Notes under the pieces: generated by a model
The model's input: the letters and a program-made list of their open reading frames with translations, nothing else
Told to the model about the DNA's origin: nothing
The model's database searches: none
In this document: piece by piece, positions 17,387 through 25,391 of the stretch
How the letters are laid out: each line of letters starts with the position of its first letter
Numbering within the stretch: the stretch's first letter is position 1
Assembly: GCA_022819985.1 (NCBI GenBank)
Contig: JAJEGH010000008.1
Span: forward strand, 62,001 to 126,000
Direction of reading: 5' to 3'
DNA from: Alphaproteobacteria bacterium
Lineage (GTDB): Bacteria; Pseudomonadota; Alphaproteobacteria; Bin65
DNA length: 64,000 nt
Made by a program: the position numbers and the translations under genes

Positions 17387-18658
17387 ATGCCTTGGAAAAA
17401 CCAGAGCGGCGGCTCGGGCGGCGGCGGGCCGTGGGGCGGCAATGGCGGCGGCAGGGGCCCTTGGGGCGCCGGCGGCGGCGGTAACGGCGGTGGCGGTCGT
17501 CGCCCCGGCGGTTTCGGAGGCGGCCGGGGCGGCCAGCCGCCCAATTTCGAAGACATGCTGCGGCGCAGCCAGGACGGCATGCGCCGGGTGATGCCCGGCG
17601 GGGTCGGCACGCCCAAGGGCCTTGCGCTGATCGCCCTGCTGGTCGTCGCGATCTGGATGGCGACCGGCTTCTACCGCGTCGATCCGAAGGAGGCCGGCGT
17701 CGAGTTGGTGTTCGGCGAGGTGGTCCACGTTTCGGCCCAGGGCCTGCACTGGAACTGGCCCGCGCCGATCGGCGAGACCGAGAAGCCGAAGATCACCGAA
17801 ATATCCAAGACCAATGTCGGCTTCGTCCAGCTCGGCGAGTCGCGCCGGACGGAAGAGCAGGAAAGCCTGATGCTGACCGGCGACGAGAATATCGTCGACA
17901 TCAAGGTGGTGGTGCACTGGCGCATCGACGCCCGGCCGGTAACCCGGACGGTCGACGGCGCCGAGGTCACGTCCCAGCCCGGCATCCGCAACTATCTGTT
18001 CAACATCCGTAATCCGGAGAAAACGCTCAAGGACGCGACCGAGAGCGCGATCCGCGAAATCGTCGGCAAGACGGACTTCGAGGAAATCCGCACCGAAGGC
18101 CGGCTGAAGATCGAGGGCGACGCCAAGCTCCTCATCCAGGGCATCCTCAACGAATACGGCGCCGGCATCGAGGTGGTCCGCGTCCAGCTTCTCGGCGCCG
18201 ATCCGCCGGACAAGGTGCTTGACGCGTTCCGCGACGTGCAGGCGGCCCGCGCCGACCGGGACAAGATGATCAACGAGGCGACGGCCTACCAGAAACGGAT
18301 CCTGGAGCGGGCGAACGGCCGGGCCGACCAGATTACCCGGGCGGCGGAGGCCTTCAAGCAGGAGCGCATCCAGATCGCCCAGGGCGAAACCAGCCGCTTC
18401 CTCGCGCTGCTGCACGAGTATGAGGCGGCGAAGGATATCACCCGCAAGCGCATCTATATTTCCACGATGCAGAATATCCTGAAGAGCATGGAAAAGATCA
18501 TCGTGGACCAGCAGGGCAACCAGGGCGTCGTGCCCTACCTGCCGCTCGACGAACTGATCAAGCAGCGCGGCACGCCGAGGAACGAGGACGGCGAGGCGAC
18601 GCCCGACACGGGCACGACCCTCCGCCAGCCGGAAGCCGACGCCAGCAGGAGCCAGTAG
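17387..18658 (+). CDS. hflK: HflK, FtsH protease-associated band-7 protein
   Basis: HflK with HflC forms a membrane cage around FtsH and modulates its degradation of membrane proteins. The 423-residue product has the typical Gly-rich cytosolic N terminus (residues 1-70), a transmembrane segment (GLALIALLVVAIWMATGFYRV) and then a periplasmic SPFH/band-7 domain (QGLHWNWPAPIGETEKPKI, LMLTGDENIVDIKVVVHWRI, RVQLLGADPPDKVLDAFRDVQAARADRDKMINEA). hflC starts 1 bp after its stop. The divergent mrp start leaves a 288-bp intergenic region that must hold both promoters. Confidence 0.96.
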   Translation: MPWKNQSGGSGGGGPWGGNGGGRGPWGAGGGGNGGGGRRPGGFGGGRGGQPPNFEDMLRRSQDGMRRVMPGGVGTPKGLALIALLVVAIWMATGFYRVDPKEAGVELVFGEVVHVSAQGLHWNWPAPIGETEKPKITEISKTNVGFVQLGESRRTEEQESLMLTGDENIVDIKVVVHWRIDARPVTRTVDGAEVTSQPGIRNYLFNIRNPEKTLKDATESAIREIVGKTDFEEIRTEGRLKIEGDAKLLIQGILNEYGAGIEVVRVQLLGADPPDKVLDAFRDVQAARADRDKMINEATAYQKRILERANGRADQITRAAEAFKQERIQIAQGETSRFLALLHEYEAAKDITRKRIYISTMQNILKSMEKIIVDQQGNQGVVPYLPLDELIKQRGTPRNEDGEATPDTGTTLRQPEADASRSQ

Positions 18659-18659
18659 C

Positions 18660-19550
18660 ATGACCCGCACCCGCATCGCCCTGATCGCGTTCCTGGTCGT
18701 TATCGGCGTCCTCGGCTACTCGGCCGTCTACACGGTCCACGAGCGCGACCAGGTTCTCGTCCTCCAGTTCGGTAAGGTCGTGCGCCAGGACAGCGATCCC
18801 GGCCTGCACTTCAAGCTGCCGTTCATCCAGAACATCCGCTATTTCGACCGGCGCGTACTCGATCTGGACGCGCCGCCGGCAGAAATGCCGACCAGCGACC
18901 AGAAGCAGACGGTGGTCGACACCATCGCCCGCTATCGGATCGAGAACCCGCTGAAATTCTTCCAGGCGGCCCGGGCGGTCGCGGTGTTCGAACAGCAGCT
19001 CGGCGACATCGTTAGTTCGACGACGCGGGCGGTCTTCGCCCGGGTCCCGCTGTCGGATCTGCTGACCGCGAAGCGCGCCGACATCATGCGCGACATCGCC
19101 AACCGCGTGAGCGCAGCGGTGGAAAGCCGCTACGGCGTCGACCTGATCGACGTGCGGGTAAAGCGGCTCGACCTGCCGCCGCAGAACAGCGAGCGGATCC
19201 TCCAGCGCATGGAATCCCAGCGGCGCCAGGAGGCGACCGGCATCCGCGCCAACGGCGAGCGCGAATCGGCCCGCATCCGGGCCGATGCCGACCGGGATTC
19301 CCGGATCACCGTCGCCAAGGCCGAGCGCCGGTCCCAGGAACTGCGCGGCGAAGGCGAGGGCAAGGCGCAGGAGATCTACAACAAGGCCTACGGCCGCGAC
19401 GGCGGCTTTTTCGAGTTCTGGATCTCGATGAACGCGCTGCGCGATTCGCTCGGAGCGGAAAATACCCGCTTTATCGGCCCCGCCTCCGGCGACTTCTTCA
19501 AGTTTTTCGGCAACATGGACGGCGAGAAGGCCGCCGGGGCGAAGAAATAG
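18660..19550 (+). CDS. hflC: HflC, FtsH protease-associated band-7 protein
   Basis: Partner of HflK. The 296-residue product begins with a signal anchor (TRIALIAFLVVIGVLGYSAVYTV), followed by the SPFH domain (ERDQVLVLQFGKVVRQDSDPGLHFKLPFIQNIRYFDRR, DLIDVRVKRLDLPPQNSERILQRMESQRRQEATGIRANGERESARIRADADRD). The long basic/acidic coiled region is typical of the cage-forming helix. It is translated directly after hflK. A DUF2065 membrane protein follows 105 bp downstream; degP, common at this place in related genomes, is not seen. Confidence 0.96.
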   Translation: MTRTRIALIAFLVVIGVLGYSAVYTVHERDQVLVLQFGKVVRQDSDPGLHFKLPFIQNIRYFDRRVLDLDAPPAEMPTSDQKQTVVDTIARYRIENPLKFFQAARAVAVFEQQLGDIVSSTTRAVFARVPLSDLLTAKRADIMRDIANRVSAAVESRYGVDLIDVRVKRLDLPPQNSERILQRMESQRRQEATGIRANGERESARIRADADRDSRITVAKAERRSQELRGEGEGKAQEIYNKAYGRDGGFFEFWISMNALRDSLGAENTRFIGPASGDFFKFFGNMDGEKAAGAKK

Positions 19551-19655
19551 CCGCCGCGGCCTTCCGGGCGTCGGAGGCCGGAACAAGACCGGCCGCCCGG
19601 GGCCTGAACCGGGCCGGCCGTCCGGGCGACAGCCGGAATAACGGGTAGGTTTCGC

Positions 19656-19838
19656 GTGAAGGAACTGCTGCTGGCGCTCTGCCTCGCCATCGTGCTCGAA
19701 GGCCTGATCTATGCGCTGTTTCCCAACGGAATGCGCCGGTTGCTGCAAGCATTTCTCGAAGCCTCGGAAACGACGATCCGCCTGACCGGGCTGGGCGCAG
19801 CAGCGGTCGGTCTCGGCCTGATCTGGCTGATCCGCTGA
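19656..19838 (+). CDS. DUF2065 small inner-membrane protein
   Basis: A 60-residue protein with GTG start and two hydrophobic helices (LLLALCLAIVLEGLIYALFP and TGLGAAAVGLGLIWLIR) separated by NGMRRLLQAFLEASETTIRL. This is the DUF2065 (YjeT-like) pattern, a family regularly found beside hflKC. Its function is not known; location suggests a link to the FtsH-HflKC membrane complex. Confidence 0.85.
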   Translation: MKELLLALCLAIVLEGLIYALFPNGMRRLLQAFLEASETTIRLTGLGAAAVGLGLIWLIR

Positions 19839-19974
19839 CGCGCCGGCACCGCTCCGACGCGGCTCGCTTTTCAGAATCGCCGATTGACCTGCGCGGTTGC
19901 CGGTCGGACACTGCGCCGGGTATTCGGGCGGCGGGTCGGCGGACCGGCCGCCCCCGCAGCTTCCGGGTGCAGGA

Positions 19975-20745
19975 ATGAACGATTCCGACATTTCCGCTCT
20001 GGGCGGACGGATCGTACCGGGCGATCCGCCATGCCTGCTGTGCGAAGCCCGGTCGTCCGCCGTGTGCGGCGTCCTCGGCGAGGACCGCATCGTCTGCCTG
20101 AACGATTACGTCGTCCGCCGCCGGATCGGCGCCGGCGACCGCCTGTTCGACGAAGGCGACCGGGCGGCGCATTATTTCGTCGTCACCGAAGGCGCCATGA
20201 CGGTGTTCAAGGAAGCCTACGACGGCCGGCGGCAGATCACCGGTTTCCTGTATCCGGGCGACATGCTCGGGCTCAACCACCACCAGCGCTACGCCTATTC
20301 CGCCGAGGCGCTGAGCGACGCCGTCGTCTGCCAGTACAAGATTGCCGATCTGAACCGGCTGTTCCGGGACTATCCGGAAATGGAGCACTGGCTGCTGCGG
20401 CATTGTTCGGACGAGCTGGCATCGGCCCACGACCAGATGTTCCTGCTCGGCCGCAAGAATGCGATGGAGAAGATCGCCAGCTTCCTGTGGTTCCAGATGC
20501 ACCGGTTGAAGCTGCGCAGCCGAAACCGCACCCTGCTCGCACTGCCGATGTCGCGCCGCGATATCGCGGACTATCTCGGCCTGACCGTGGAGACGGTGAG
20601 CCGGACCCTGACCCGGATGCGCCGCGACGGCACGATCAGGACCATCGGCAAGCACGATATCGACGTGCTGGATGTTGAGGACTTGCGCGTACGCGCCGGC
20701 ATCGATGCGGGCTTCAGGCCGGCGACGGCGGAACGCGCGGCGTAG
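19975..20745 (+). CDS. Crp/Fnr-family oxygen-responsive regulator (FnrN-like)
   Basis: A 256-residue regulator starting at 19975 (MNDSDISALGGRIVPGDPPCLLCEARSSAVCGVL). The N-terminal cysteines Cys20, Cys23 and Cys31 (C-x2-C-x7-C) and a further Cys in EALSDAVVCQYKIADL match the four ligands of an oxygen-labile [4Fe-4S] cluster. A cyclic-nucleotide-like beta barrel follows, then the HTH LPMSRRDIADYLGLTVETVSRTLTRMRRDG, with the E-x2-S-R of FNR recognition helices. It should activate micro-oxic genes at TTGAT-N4-ATCAA sites. No such site was noticed in its own upstream region. Confidence 0.9.
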   Translation: MNDSDISALGGRIVPGDPPCLLCEARSSAVCGVLGEDRIVCLNDYVVRRRIGAGDRLFDEGDRAAHYFVVTEGAMTVFKEAYDGRRQITGFLYPGDMLGLNHHQRYAYSAEALSDAVVCQYKIADLNRLFRDYPEMEHWLLRHCSDELASAHDQMFLLGRKNAMEKIASFLWFQMHRLKLRSRNRTLLALPMSRRDIADYLGLTVETVSRTLTRMRRDGTIRTIGKHDIDVLDVEDLRVRAGIDAGFRPATAERAA

Positions 20746-20785
20746 GGTGCGCCGGCCCGCCCAAGGCGGCTTATTCCTCTTCTAA

Positions 20786-22009
20786 CTACACCGCGACCGG
20801 CAGCGTGCTGAGGCCCCGGAAGCGGGCGCGGCCGTGAAAACGGCTCGGCCCGTCGCGGTGCAGGTCCGGGAAGCGCGCCACCAGCTTGCCGATGGCGACC
20901 CGGCCCTCGATCCGGCCCAGCGTGTTGCCCATGCAGACATGCTTGCCGGTGCCGAAGGCGATCTGCGGATTGGGATTGCGGCCGATATCGACATTTTCGG
21001 GATCGTCGAAGACTTCGGGATCGCGGTTGGCGGCCGCGACGCCGCAATGGATGAAGGTGCCGGCCGGCAGCGTGATGCGCCGGTCCGGAGGCCCGAACTC
21101 GACATCCTCCATCGCCTTGCGGTTGCCGATCTGCAGCGGGCTCTGGTAGCGCAGCGCCTCTTCGACCGCCGTCGAAATCAGATCCGGATCGTCGCGCAGG
21201 CGCTGCATCTCGCCCGGATTGTCGAGCAGCATGTCGATGCAGTTGCCGACCAGGTTGGCCGTGGTCTCGTGACCGGCGTTGAGCAGGAAAATGCAGTTCT
21301 GCACCAGTTCGACCGGCGACAGCTTCTCGCCGTCGACCTCGCCGAAGATCAGCGCCGCCAGCACTTCGCCCTGGGCGCCGGACGCCGGTTCGAGCCGCCG
21401 GTCGGCGATCAGGTCTTCCAGCATGGCGCCGAATTCCTCGACCGCGTCGTGGCCGGCCTGCATCTTTTCCGGCGAGACGACCGGGTCGAGCGCGCCGAGG
21501 ATCAGCGTGGAGAAATTGTGCAGCCGGTGGCGGTGCTCCTCCGGGATGCCGAGCATGAAGGAGATGATCGCCGTCGGCAGGGCGAGCGCGTAATCCCGGA
21601 TCACGTCGAAGCGCCCCTGCGCCGCCATGCGGTCCAGCAGGTCGTCGATCACCTCGTGGATCAGCGGCTCAAGTTCGCCGATCTTGCGCGGCGTGAAGGC
21701 CGCCGCCAGCAGGCGCCGGACCCGCGTGTGGATCGGCGGATCGTTGAAGACCAGGCTGGTCGTGTGGTGGGTATAGAGCGGCCCGTCGCCGAACCGCGGC
21801 CTGAAATCGACCTTCTTGTCCGAACTCATCGCCGGGTGCTTGAAAGACTGCACCACGTCTTCGTAGCGGGTCAGCAGCCAGGTGCCGTCCGGGTTGCGGT
21901 GGACCGGATCGTGCTCGCGCAGCGCCCGGTACATCGGAAACGGATCGTCCAGGAAATCCTGGCCGATGGCGCTGAGGTCGAAGCTGAGCGCGGCGGCGCG
22001 GTCGGCCAT
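20786..22009 (-). CDS. Cytochrome P450
   Basis: A bacterial soluble P450 of 407 residues (start at 22009, MADRAAALSF, preceded by a GAGGG site; an ATG at 22030 would overlap the upstream gene). The I helix is AGHETTANLVGN, the K-helix ExxR is in EEALRYQSP, and the heme cysteine is in AFGTGKHVCMGNTLGRIEGR. These are all intact, so an active monooxygenase is expected. The substrate is unknown; many related alphaproteobacterial enzymes act on fatty acids, terpenoids or aromatics. No ferredoxin or reductase gene is adjacent. Confidence 0.93.
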   Translation of the reverse strand: MADRAAALSFDLSAIGQDFLDDPFPMYRALREHDPVHRNPDGTWLLTRYEDVVQSFKHPAMSSDKKVDFRPRFGDGPLYTHHTTSLVFNDPPIHTRVRRLLAAAFTPRKIGELEPLIHEVIDDLLDRMAAQGRFDVIRDYALALPTAIISFMLGIPEEHRHRLHNFSTLILGALDPVVSPEKMQAGHDAVEEFGAMLEDLIADRRLEPASGAQGEVLAALIFGEVDGEKLSPVELVQNCIFLLNAGHETTANLVGNCIDMLLDNPGEMQRLRDDPDLISTAVEEALRYQSPLQIGNRKAMEDVEFGPPDRRITLPAGTFIHCGVAAANRDPEVFDDPENVDIGRNPNPQIAFGTGKHVCMGNTLGRIEGRVAIGKLVARFPDLHRDGPSRFHGRARFRGLSTLPVAV

Positions 22010-22016
22010 GCGGCCC

Positions 22017-22547
22017 TCACCCGGCGGCATCGCAGGTCTTCGTCGGCAGGCCCGGCCCGCCGGCGCGTTCGCTGCGGCGCTCGAACAGCACGACGTCGTG
22101 CCACACGCCGTCGAGATGGCCGTAGCGTTCCCGGTAGCCGACTTCGCGGAAGCCGCACTTCCGGTGCAGGGCGATGCTGGGCAGGTTCTCGGCCATGATC
22201 TGCGCCTGCAGGGTCCAGTACCCGTCCGCTTCGGAGGCTTCGATCAGGCCTTCCAGCAGGGCGGTTCCGGCGCCCGACCCTTGCGCGTTTTCGCTGACAT
22301 AGACGCTGACCTCAGCGACCCCCGCCGCGCCTCATGTATCCGGCGCCGGCATGAGCGCCGCCCAGCCGACCGTGCGTCCGTCGCCGTCGCGGGCCACCAG
22401 CCGGCCGATCGGCAGGTGGCCCTTGTTCCAGGCCTTCCAGCTCGGCGGGTTCTTCATGAAAGCGGCGATGCCGGTTTTGAGGCCGGCGCGGTAGATGGCC
22501 CGGACATCGGGCCAGTCGCCGTCCCGCATCGCATCGATAGTCGTCAT
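22017..22547 (-). pseudogene. GNAT acetyltransferase (phosphinothricin acetyltransferase-like) with in-frame TGA
   Basis: Reading the minus strand from ATG 22547 gives a GNAT N terminus (MTTIDAMRDGDWPDVRAIYRAGLKTGIAAFMKNPPSWKAWNKGHLPIGRLVARDGDGRTVGWAALMPAPDT), then TGA at 22332-22334. In the same frame the rest of the domain continues intact to the stop at 22017: GAAGVAEVSVYVSEN, the AcCoA-binding loop QGSGAGTALLEGLIEAS, and ALHRKCGFREVGYRERYGHLDGVWHDVVLFERRS. One nonsense change (for example CGA to TGA) is the only lesion, so this is a very young pseudogene, a sequencing error, or a read-through case. P450 follows 7 bp later. Confidence 0.8.
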
Positions 22548-22583
22548 CGGACGGTCTGCTCCGATTGCTCTGCGACGTTGCCG

Positions 22584-22781
22584 TTAATGAGGCTTTGTCC
22601 TAGACTCTGTGCGCCAGCCGGCGGGAGCAGTCAAGGGCTTGCGCCTTTGTCGGTACTGATCGAGATACTTGTGACCTAGTTTATAGCCATCATGGATTAA
22701 GCCTTCGGCTCGCATAATTTTGGTTTGAACGCGCTTTTTGTTGGCAGCCCTTCGTACTATTGATTTGGGTTTGTGAGGCAT
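22584..22781 (-). CDS. Small basic hypothetical protein
   Basis: Not recognised. A 65-residue, strongly basic protein from ATG 22781 (MPHKPKSIVRRAANKKRVQTKI); an in-frame TTG at 22787 is an alternative. Base composition is clearly lower in GC than in surrounding genes. A TATACT -10-like element (22787-22792, minus strand) lies only 5 bp before the ATG, so the transcript could be leaderless. It lies 53 bp downstream of the membrane-protein genes of the low-GC cassette. Confidence 0.4.
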   Translation of the reverse strand: MPHKPKSIVRRAANKKRVQTKIMRAEGLIHDGYKLGHKYLDQYRQRRKPLTAPAGWRTESRTKPH

Positions 22782-22839
22782 ATTCAAGTATAGTTCTATT
22801 TTTTTGCGAAAGAATTAAAAGAAAAGTCCGGCGTGACGT

Positions 22840-23097
22840 TCAACGATGTCCGAATGTCTTGCGTAGGGCCGGCCATCCAATTGCACTTAGTCCGATTAAG
22901 AAAAGTGCGACACAGCTTACCTGCATTATTGTCTTGTAAATGGTCTCCGAAATAATGACCTCAACGAACGCGAAGAGCGTGATCGCCATTGCCGCACATG
23001 TAAACCCAAGAAGCTGCCCAGGCGACGCAAATTTGCTGGCAGCCGTTATCAGGGTTTCTGTGTCAGGCAGCCCGCTCATTATTCGCCCGACGGACAC
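22840..23097 (-). CDS. Small two-helix membrane protein of the low-GC cassette
   Basis: Not recognised. An 85-residue protein with two predicted transmembrane helices (GQLLGFTCAAMAITLFAFVEVII and TIMQVSCVALFLIGLSAIGWPAL). It overlaps the upstream gene by 35 bp, which indicates a compact operon. Codon use is less GC-biased than in the rest of the window. No enzymatic motif is visible. Confidence 0.5.
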   Translation of the reverse strand: MSVGRIMSGLPDTETLITAASKFASPGQLLGFTCAAMAITLFAFVEVIISETIYKTIMQVSCVALFLIGLSAIGWPALRKTFGHR

Positions 23098-23551
23098 AGA
23101 GCCACAACGAAACCGAAGCAGCAGTAAGAACTATCGGGCTGCATGCGATCAAAAGTGAAAGATTAAAAAATCCGCCAAGACCCAAACATATCACGCTCAG
23201 CAGGAATAAGGCCCAAGCAGCGTGAAAGAGCACATGCGTCCAGCTTGTGTAAATCGAGTTCGCATTAATCGTTTGTTCGGGAAAGGGCTGATCAGGAAAC
23301 TCGATTTTTTTCCACGTTCGATTGGTCCCTAGAACTAACGCACCACTAAAGAACTCTACTGCTCCGAAAGGATTATTCATCACCGGGTGTAACGGCACGG
23401 CCAATTCGGATTCCAAAATATTGGCATCGGCGTCTTGGGGATTTTCCCTGATGGCGGGAGCCGAATGTAGGGGTGTTGTCGCGGCTATTGCCAAGGCTGA
23501 CCAAGTATAATAGTTGCCCCCTTGCGCTCCGATAATAGCGTCAGTAGTCAC
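23063..23551 (-). CDS. Hypothetical membrane protein of the low-GC cassette
   Basis: Not recognised. A 162-residue protein. The first 105 residues are mostly polar with no clear domain; the C-terminal third has two hydrophobic helices (WTHVLFHAAWALFLLSVICLGLGGFF and LSLLIACSPIVLTAASVSLWLCV) and ends with a positively charged tail. It overlaps the upstream 89-residue gene by 4 bp and the downstream membrane gene by 35 bp. Two adjacent small membrane proteins with overlapping genes suggest a complex. Confidence 0.5.
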   Translation of the reverse strand: MTTDAIIGAQGGNYYTWSALAIAATTPLHSAPAIRENPQDADANILESELAVPLHPVMNNPFGAVEFFSGALVLGTNRTWKKIEFPDQPFPEQTINANSIYTSWTHVLFHAAWALFLLSVICLGLGGFFNLSLLIACSPIVLTAASVSLWLCVRRANNERAA

Positions 23552-23817
23552 GTTACTGGACTCTTTTTCTGTAAGCTCTCGTCAACATCGTCCACGGTCA
23601 TAACATTCGCAGACCGGATCACATATAGCGGCTTTCCTTCGTTGTCCCATTTTCCTTCAATTCGGATTACCTCGACAATTACAGGCCTGATCCGGACGAG
23701 CGTCCCATCTTCGAGCCTGATGTCGCTAAACCGCTCCGTCGACTCGACTACATCGACAACCACTCCCTCAACTTCCGCGCCAGTTTGATCCCGGACAATT
23801 TTCCTGCGTTCTGGCAT
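23548..23817 (-). CDS. Small beta-rich hypothetical protein of the low-GC cassette
   Basis: Not recognised. An 89-residue protein rich in alternating valine/isoleucine stretches (GAEVEGVVVDVVESTERFSDIRLEDGTLVRIRPVIVEVIRIEGKWDNEGKPLYVIRSANVMTVDDV), predicted to form a small beta-barrel or SH3-like fold. No signal peptide. It sits between the first cassette gene (3-bp gap) and the membrane protein (4-bp overlap). Confidence 0.5.
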   Translation of the reverse strand: MPERRKIVRDQTGAEVEGVVVDVVESTERFSDIRLEDGTLVRIRPVIVEVIRIEGKWDNEGKPLYVIRSANVMTVDDVDESLQKKSPVT

Positions 23818-23820
23818 GGT

Positions 23821-24039
23821 CTAACTCCACCTTGCCTTTGCAGCCAAACTTGCAACTTCGCTCCTCCTCTTCGACGTAAGAGCACCACCACGCGCCGTAG
23901 CCCCCGCCAAGCCACTCTTGCGCTTAGCAGGCTGTGCCATTCGCGTGTCTTCAGTCTCTCCCGTAGCGATACGGGCCACTGCGACCGCGCTCCCTATCGC
24001 ATCGGCAGGACGACGCTCGCTTCTCAGTTCTATTGGCAT
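23821..24039 (-). CDS. Small basic protein, first gene of the low-GC cassette
   Basis: A 72-residue protein from ATG 24039, with an AAAGGAG ribosome-binding sequence 12 nt upstream. The C terminus (GLAGATARGGALTSKRRSEVASLAAKARWS) has the RRSE-IA-x-AA-x-ARW pattern seen at the end of many short basic proteins of unknown function in proteobacteria and phages. No further assignment. A sigma-70-like promoter lies directly upstream, so it likely starts the operon. Confidence 0.5.
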   Translation of the reverse strand: MPIELRSERRPADAIGSAVAVARIATGETEDTRMAQPAKRKSGLAGATARGGALTSKRRSEVASLAAKARWS

Positions 24040-24065
24040 TCCGAGGTCTCGCTCCTTTGAAACTT

Positions 24066-24094
24066 AGCGTAGGGGTGACGCGACGGAGATTCAA
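24066..24094 (-). promoter_or_regulatory. Candidate promoter of the low-GC cassette
   Basis: On the minus strand: TTGAAT (24089-24094), a 17-nt spacer and TACGCT (24066-24071), about 27 bp ahead of the ATG at 24039. Spacing is ideal and the flanks are AT-rich compared with the surroundings. Assigned by eye. Confidence 0.45.
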
Positions 24095-24137
24095 GCGAGA
24101 TATGAAACTGAGACTCTGACTTCCCGGCGCTTCCCGA

Positions 24138-25181
24138 CTAACCGCCGGTTACGCTCATATGGCGGGAGACGGACGGGGCGGTGCGGCGGCGGTCGATGAC
24201 AAAGTCGTGGCCCTTCGGCTTGCGGGTTATCGCTTCGCGGATGGCCGCGTCGAGCAGTTCGTCGTCGTCGCTCGCGCGCAGCGGCACGCGCAGGTCGGCG
24301 GCGTCCTCCTGCCCCAGGCACATATAGAGGGTGCCGGTGCAGGTCAGCCGGACCCGGTTGCAGGATTCGCAGAAATTGTGGGTCAGCGGCGTGATGAAGC
24401 CGAGGCGCCGGCCGGTCTCCCGCACCGTCCAGTAGCGCGCCGGGCCGCCGGTGGCGTAATCGCTCTCGTCGAGCGTCCAGCGCTCCTTCAGCTTCGCGCG
24501 CACCATCGACAGCGGGAAGAACTGGTCGACCCGGTTGGCGGTGCCGACATCGGCGCCGATCTCGCCCAGCGGCATGACCTCGATGAAGGTGAGATCGAAG
24601 CCCTCCGCGCCGGCCCATTCGACGAGCCGGTGGAGTTCGTCCTCGTTCACGCCCTTGAGCGCCACCGCGTTGATCTTGACGGCGAGGCCGGCGGCCTTGG
24701 CGGCGGCCAGCCCTTCCAGCACCTTCTCGAGCTTGCCCCAGCGGGTGATGGCGGTGAATTTTTCCGGGTCGAGCGTATCGAGCGAAACGTTGACCCGGCG
24801 CACGCCGGCGTGCACCAGCGCTTCGCTGTGTTTGCCCAGCTGGCTGCCGTTGGTCGTGAGCGTCAGCTCGTCGAGCGCGCCCTGGCCGAGCAGTTCCCCG
24901 AGCCGTTCGATCAGGGTCATCACCCCGCGGCGCACCAGAGGCTCGCCGCCGGTCAGGCGCAATTTGCGCACGCCGAGGCGCACGAAGGCGCGGCACAGCC
25001 GCTCCAGCTCCTCGATCGACAGGACCTCCGACTTCGGCAGGAAGGTCATGTCTTCGGCCATGCAGTAGACGCAGCGGAAGTCGCACCGGTCGGTCACCGA
25101 GACGCGCAGATAGGTGATCGCCCGGGCGAACGGGTCGATCAGCGGCGCGGACTGATGAAGAGGGCGAACGTCGTCCGGCAT
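24138..25181 (-). CDS. moaA: GTP 3',8-cyclase MoaA
   Basis: Radical SAM enzyme that converts GTP to 3',8-cyclo-7,8-dihydro-GTP, the first step of molybdenum cofactor synthesis. The 347-residue product has the N-terminal cluster motif Cys33-x3-Cys37-x2-Cys40 ([13 protein letters not shown]), [14 protein letters not shown], and the C-terminal cluster cysteines in [22 protein letters not shown]. It ends in the functionally required Gly-Gly. The start at 25181 ([10 protein letters not shown]) is chosen for family-like length. It is divergent from fdhD; both serve Mo-enzymes such as the xanthine dehydrogenase encoded 9 kb away. Confidence 0.95.
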   Translation of the reverse strand: MPDDVRPLHQSAPLIDPFARAITYLRVSVTDRCDFRCVYCMAEDMTFLPKSEVLSIEELERLCRAFVRLGVRKLRLTGGEPLVRRGVMTLIERLGELLGQGALDELTLTTNGSQLGKHSEALVHAGVRRVNVSLDTLDPEKFTAITRWGKLEKVLEGLAAAKAAGLAVKINAVALKGVNEDELHRLVEWAGAEGFDLTFIEVMPLGEIGADVGTANRVDQFFPLSMVRAKLKERWTLDESDYATGGPARYWTVRETGRRLGFITPLTHNFCESCNRVRLTCTGTLYMCLGQEDAADLRVPLRASDDDELLDAAIREAITRKPKGHDFVIDRRRTAPSVSRHMSVTGG

Positions 25182-25277
25182 CGGCTCACGAAAGCGGTCG
25201 GGGCGGCGGGCGGGATACCCGATTGCGATGTAGACCGTCCGCCCGCGCGCGGCAACAGCCCGACGGATGCTGCGCAA

Positions 25278-25303
25278 GGATTTACAACCGGGATTTGCAA
25301 CCG
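25278..25303. repeat. 13-bp tandem direct repeat between moaA and fdhD
   Basis: GGATTTACAACCG (25278-25290) is followed immediately by GGATTTGCAACCG (25291-25303), 12 of 13 bases identical. They sit in the 210-bp divergent intergenic region, 97 bp from moaA and 89 bp from fdhD, where a regulator of Mo-cofactor genes could bind. Confidence 0.6.
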
Positions 25304-25391
25304 GTGTTTCATGCGGGCGGGCCGGCCGCCTTGCCTGCCGGGCGCCGGGTGCGCATGTTTCCGCCATGACGCCCGGACCCCTCGCAAAGCC

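Noticed and set aside
19551..19655. Terminator after hflC
   Set aside because: GC-rich inverted bases are present but no T-run follows, and a DUF2065 gene of the same strand comes directly after.
22332..22334. Selenocysteine codon in the acetyltransferase
   Set aside because: GNAT enzymes need no selenocysteine at this place, homologues have ordinary residues there, and no SECIS-like hairpin was noticed.
24159..25391. Plus-strand N-terminal extension of fdhD over moaA
   Set aside because: The conserved FdhD sequence starts after 25392; the extension is antisense to moaA and lacks family similarity.
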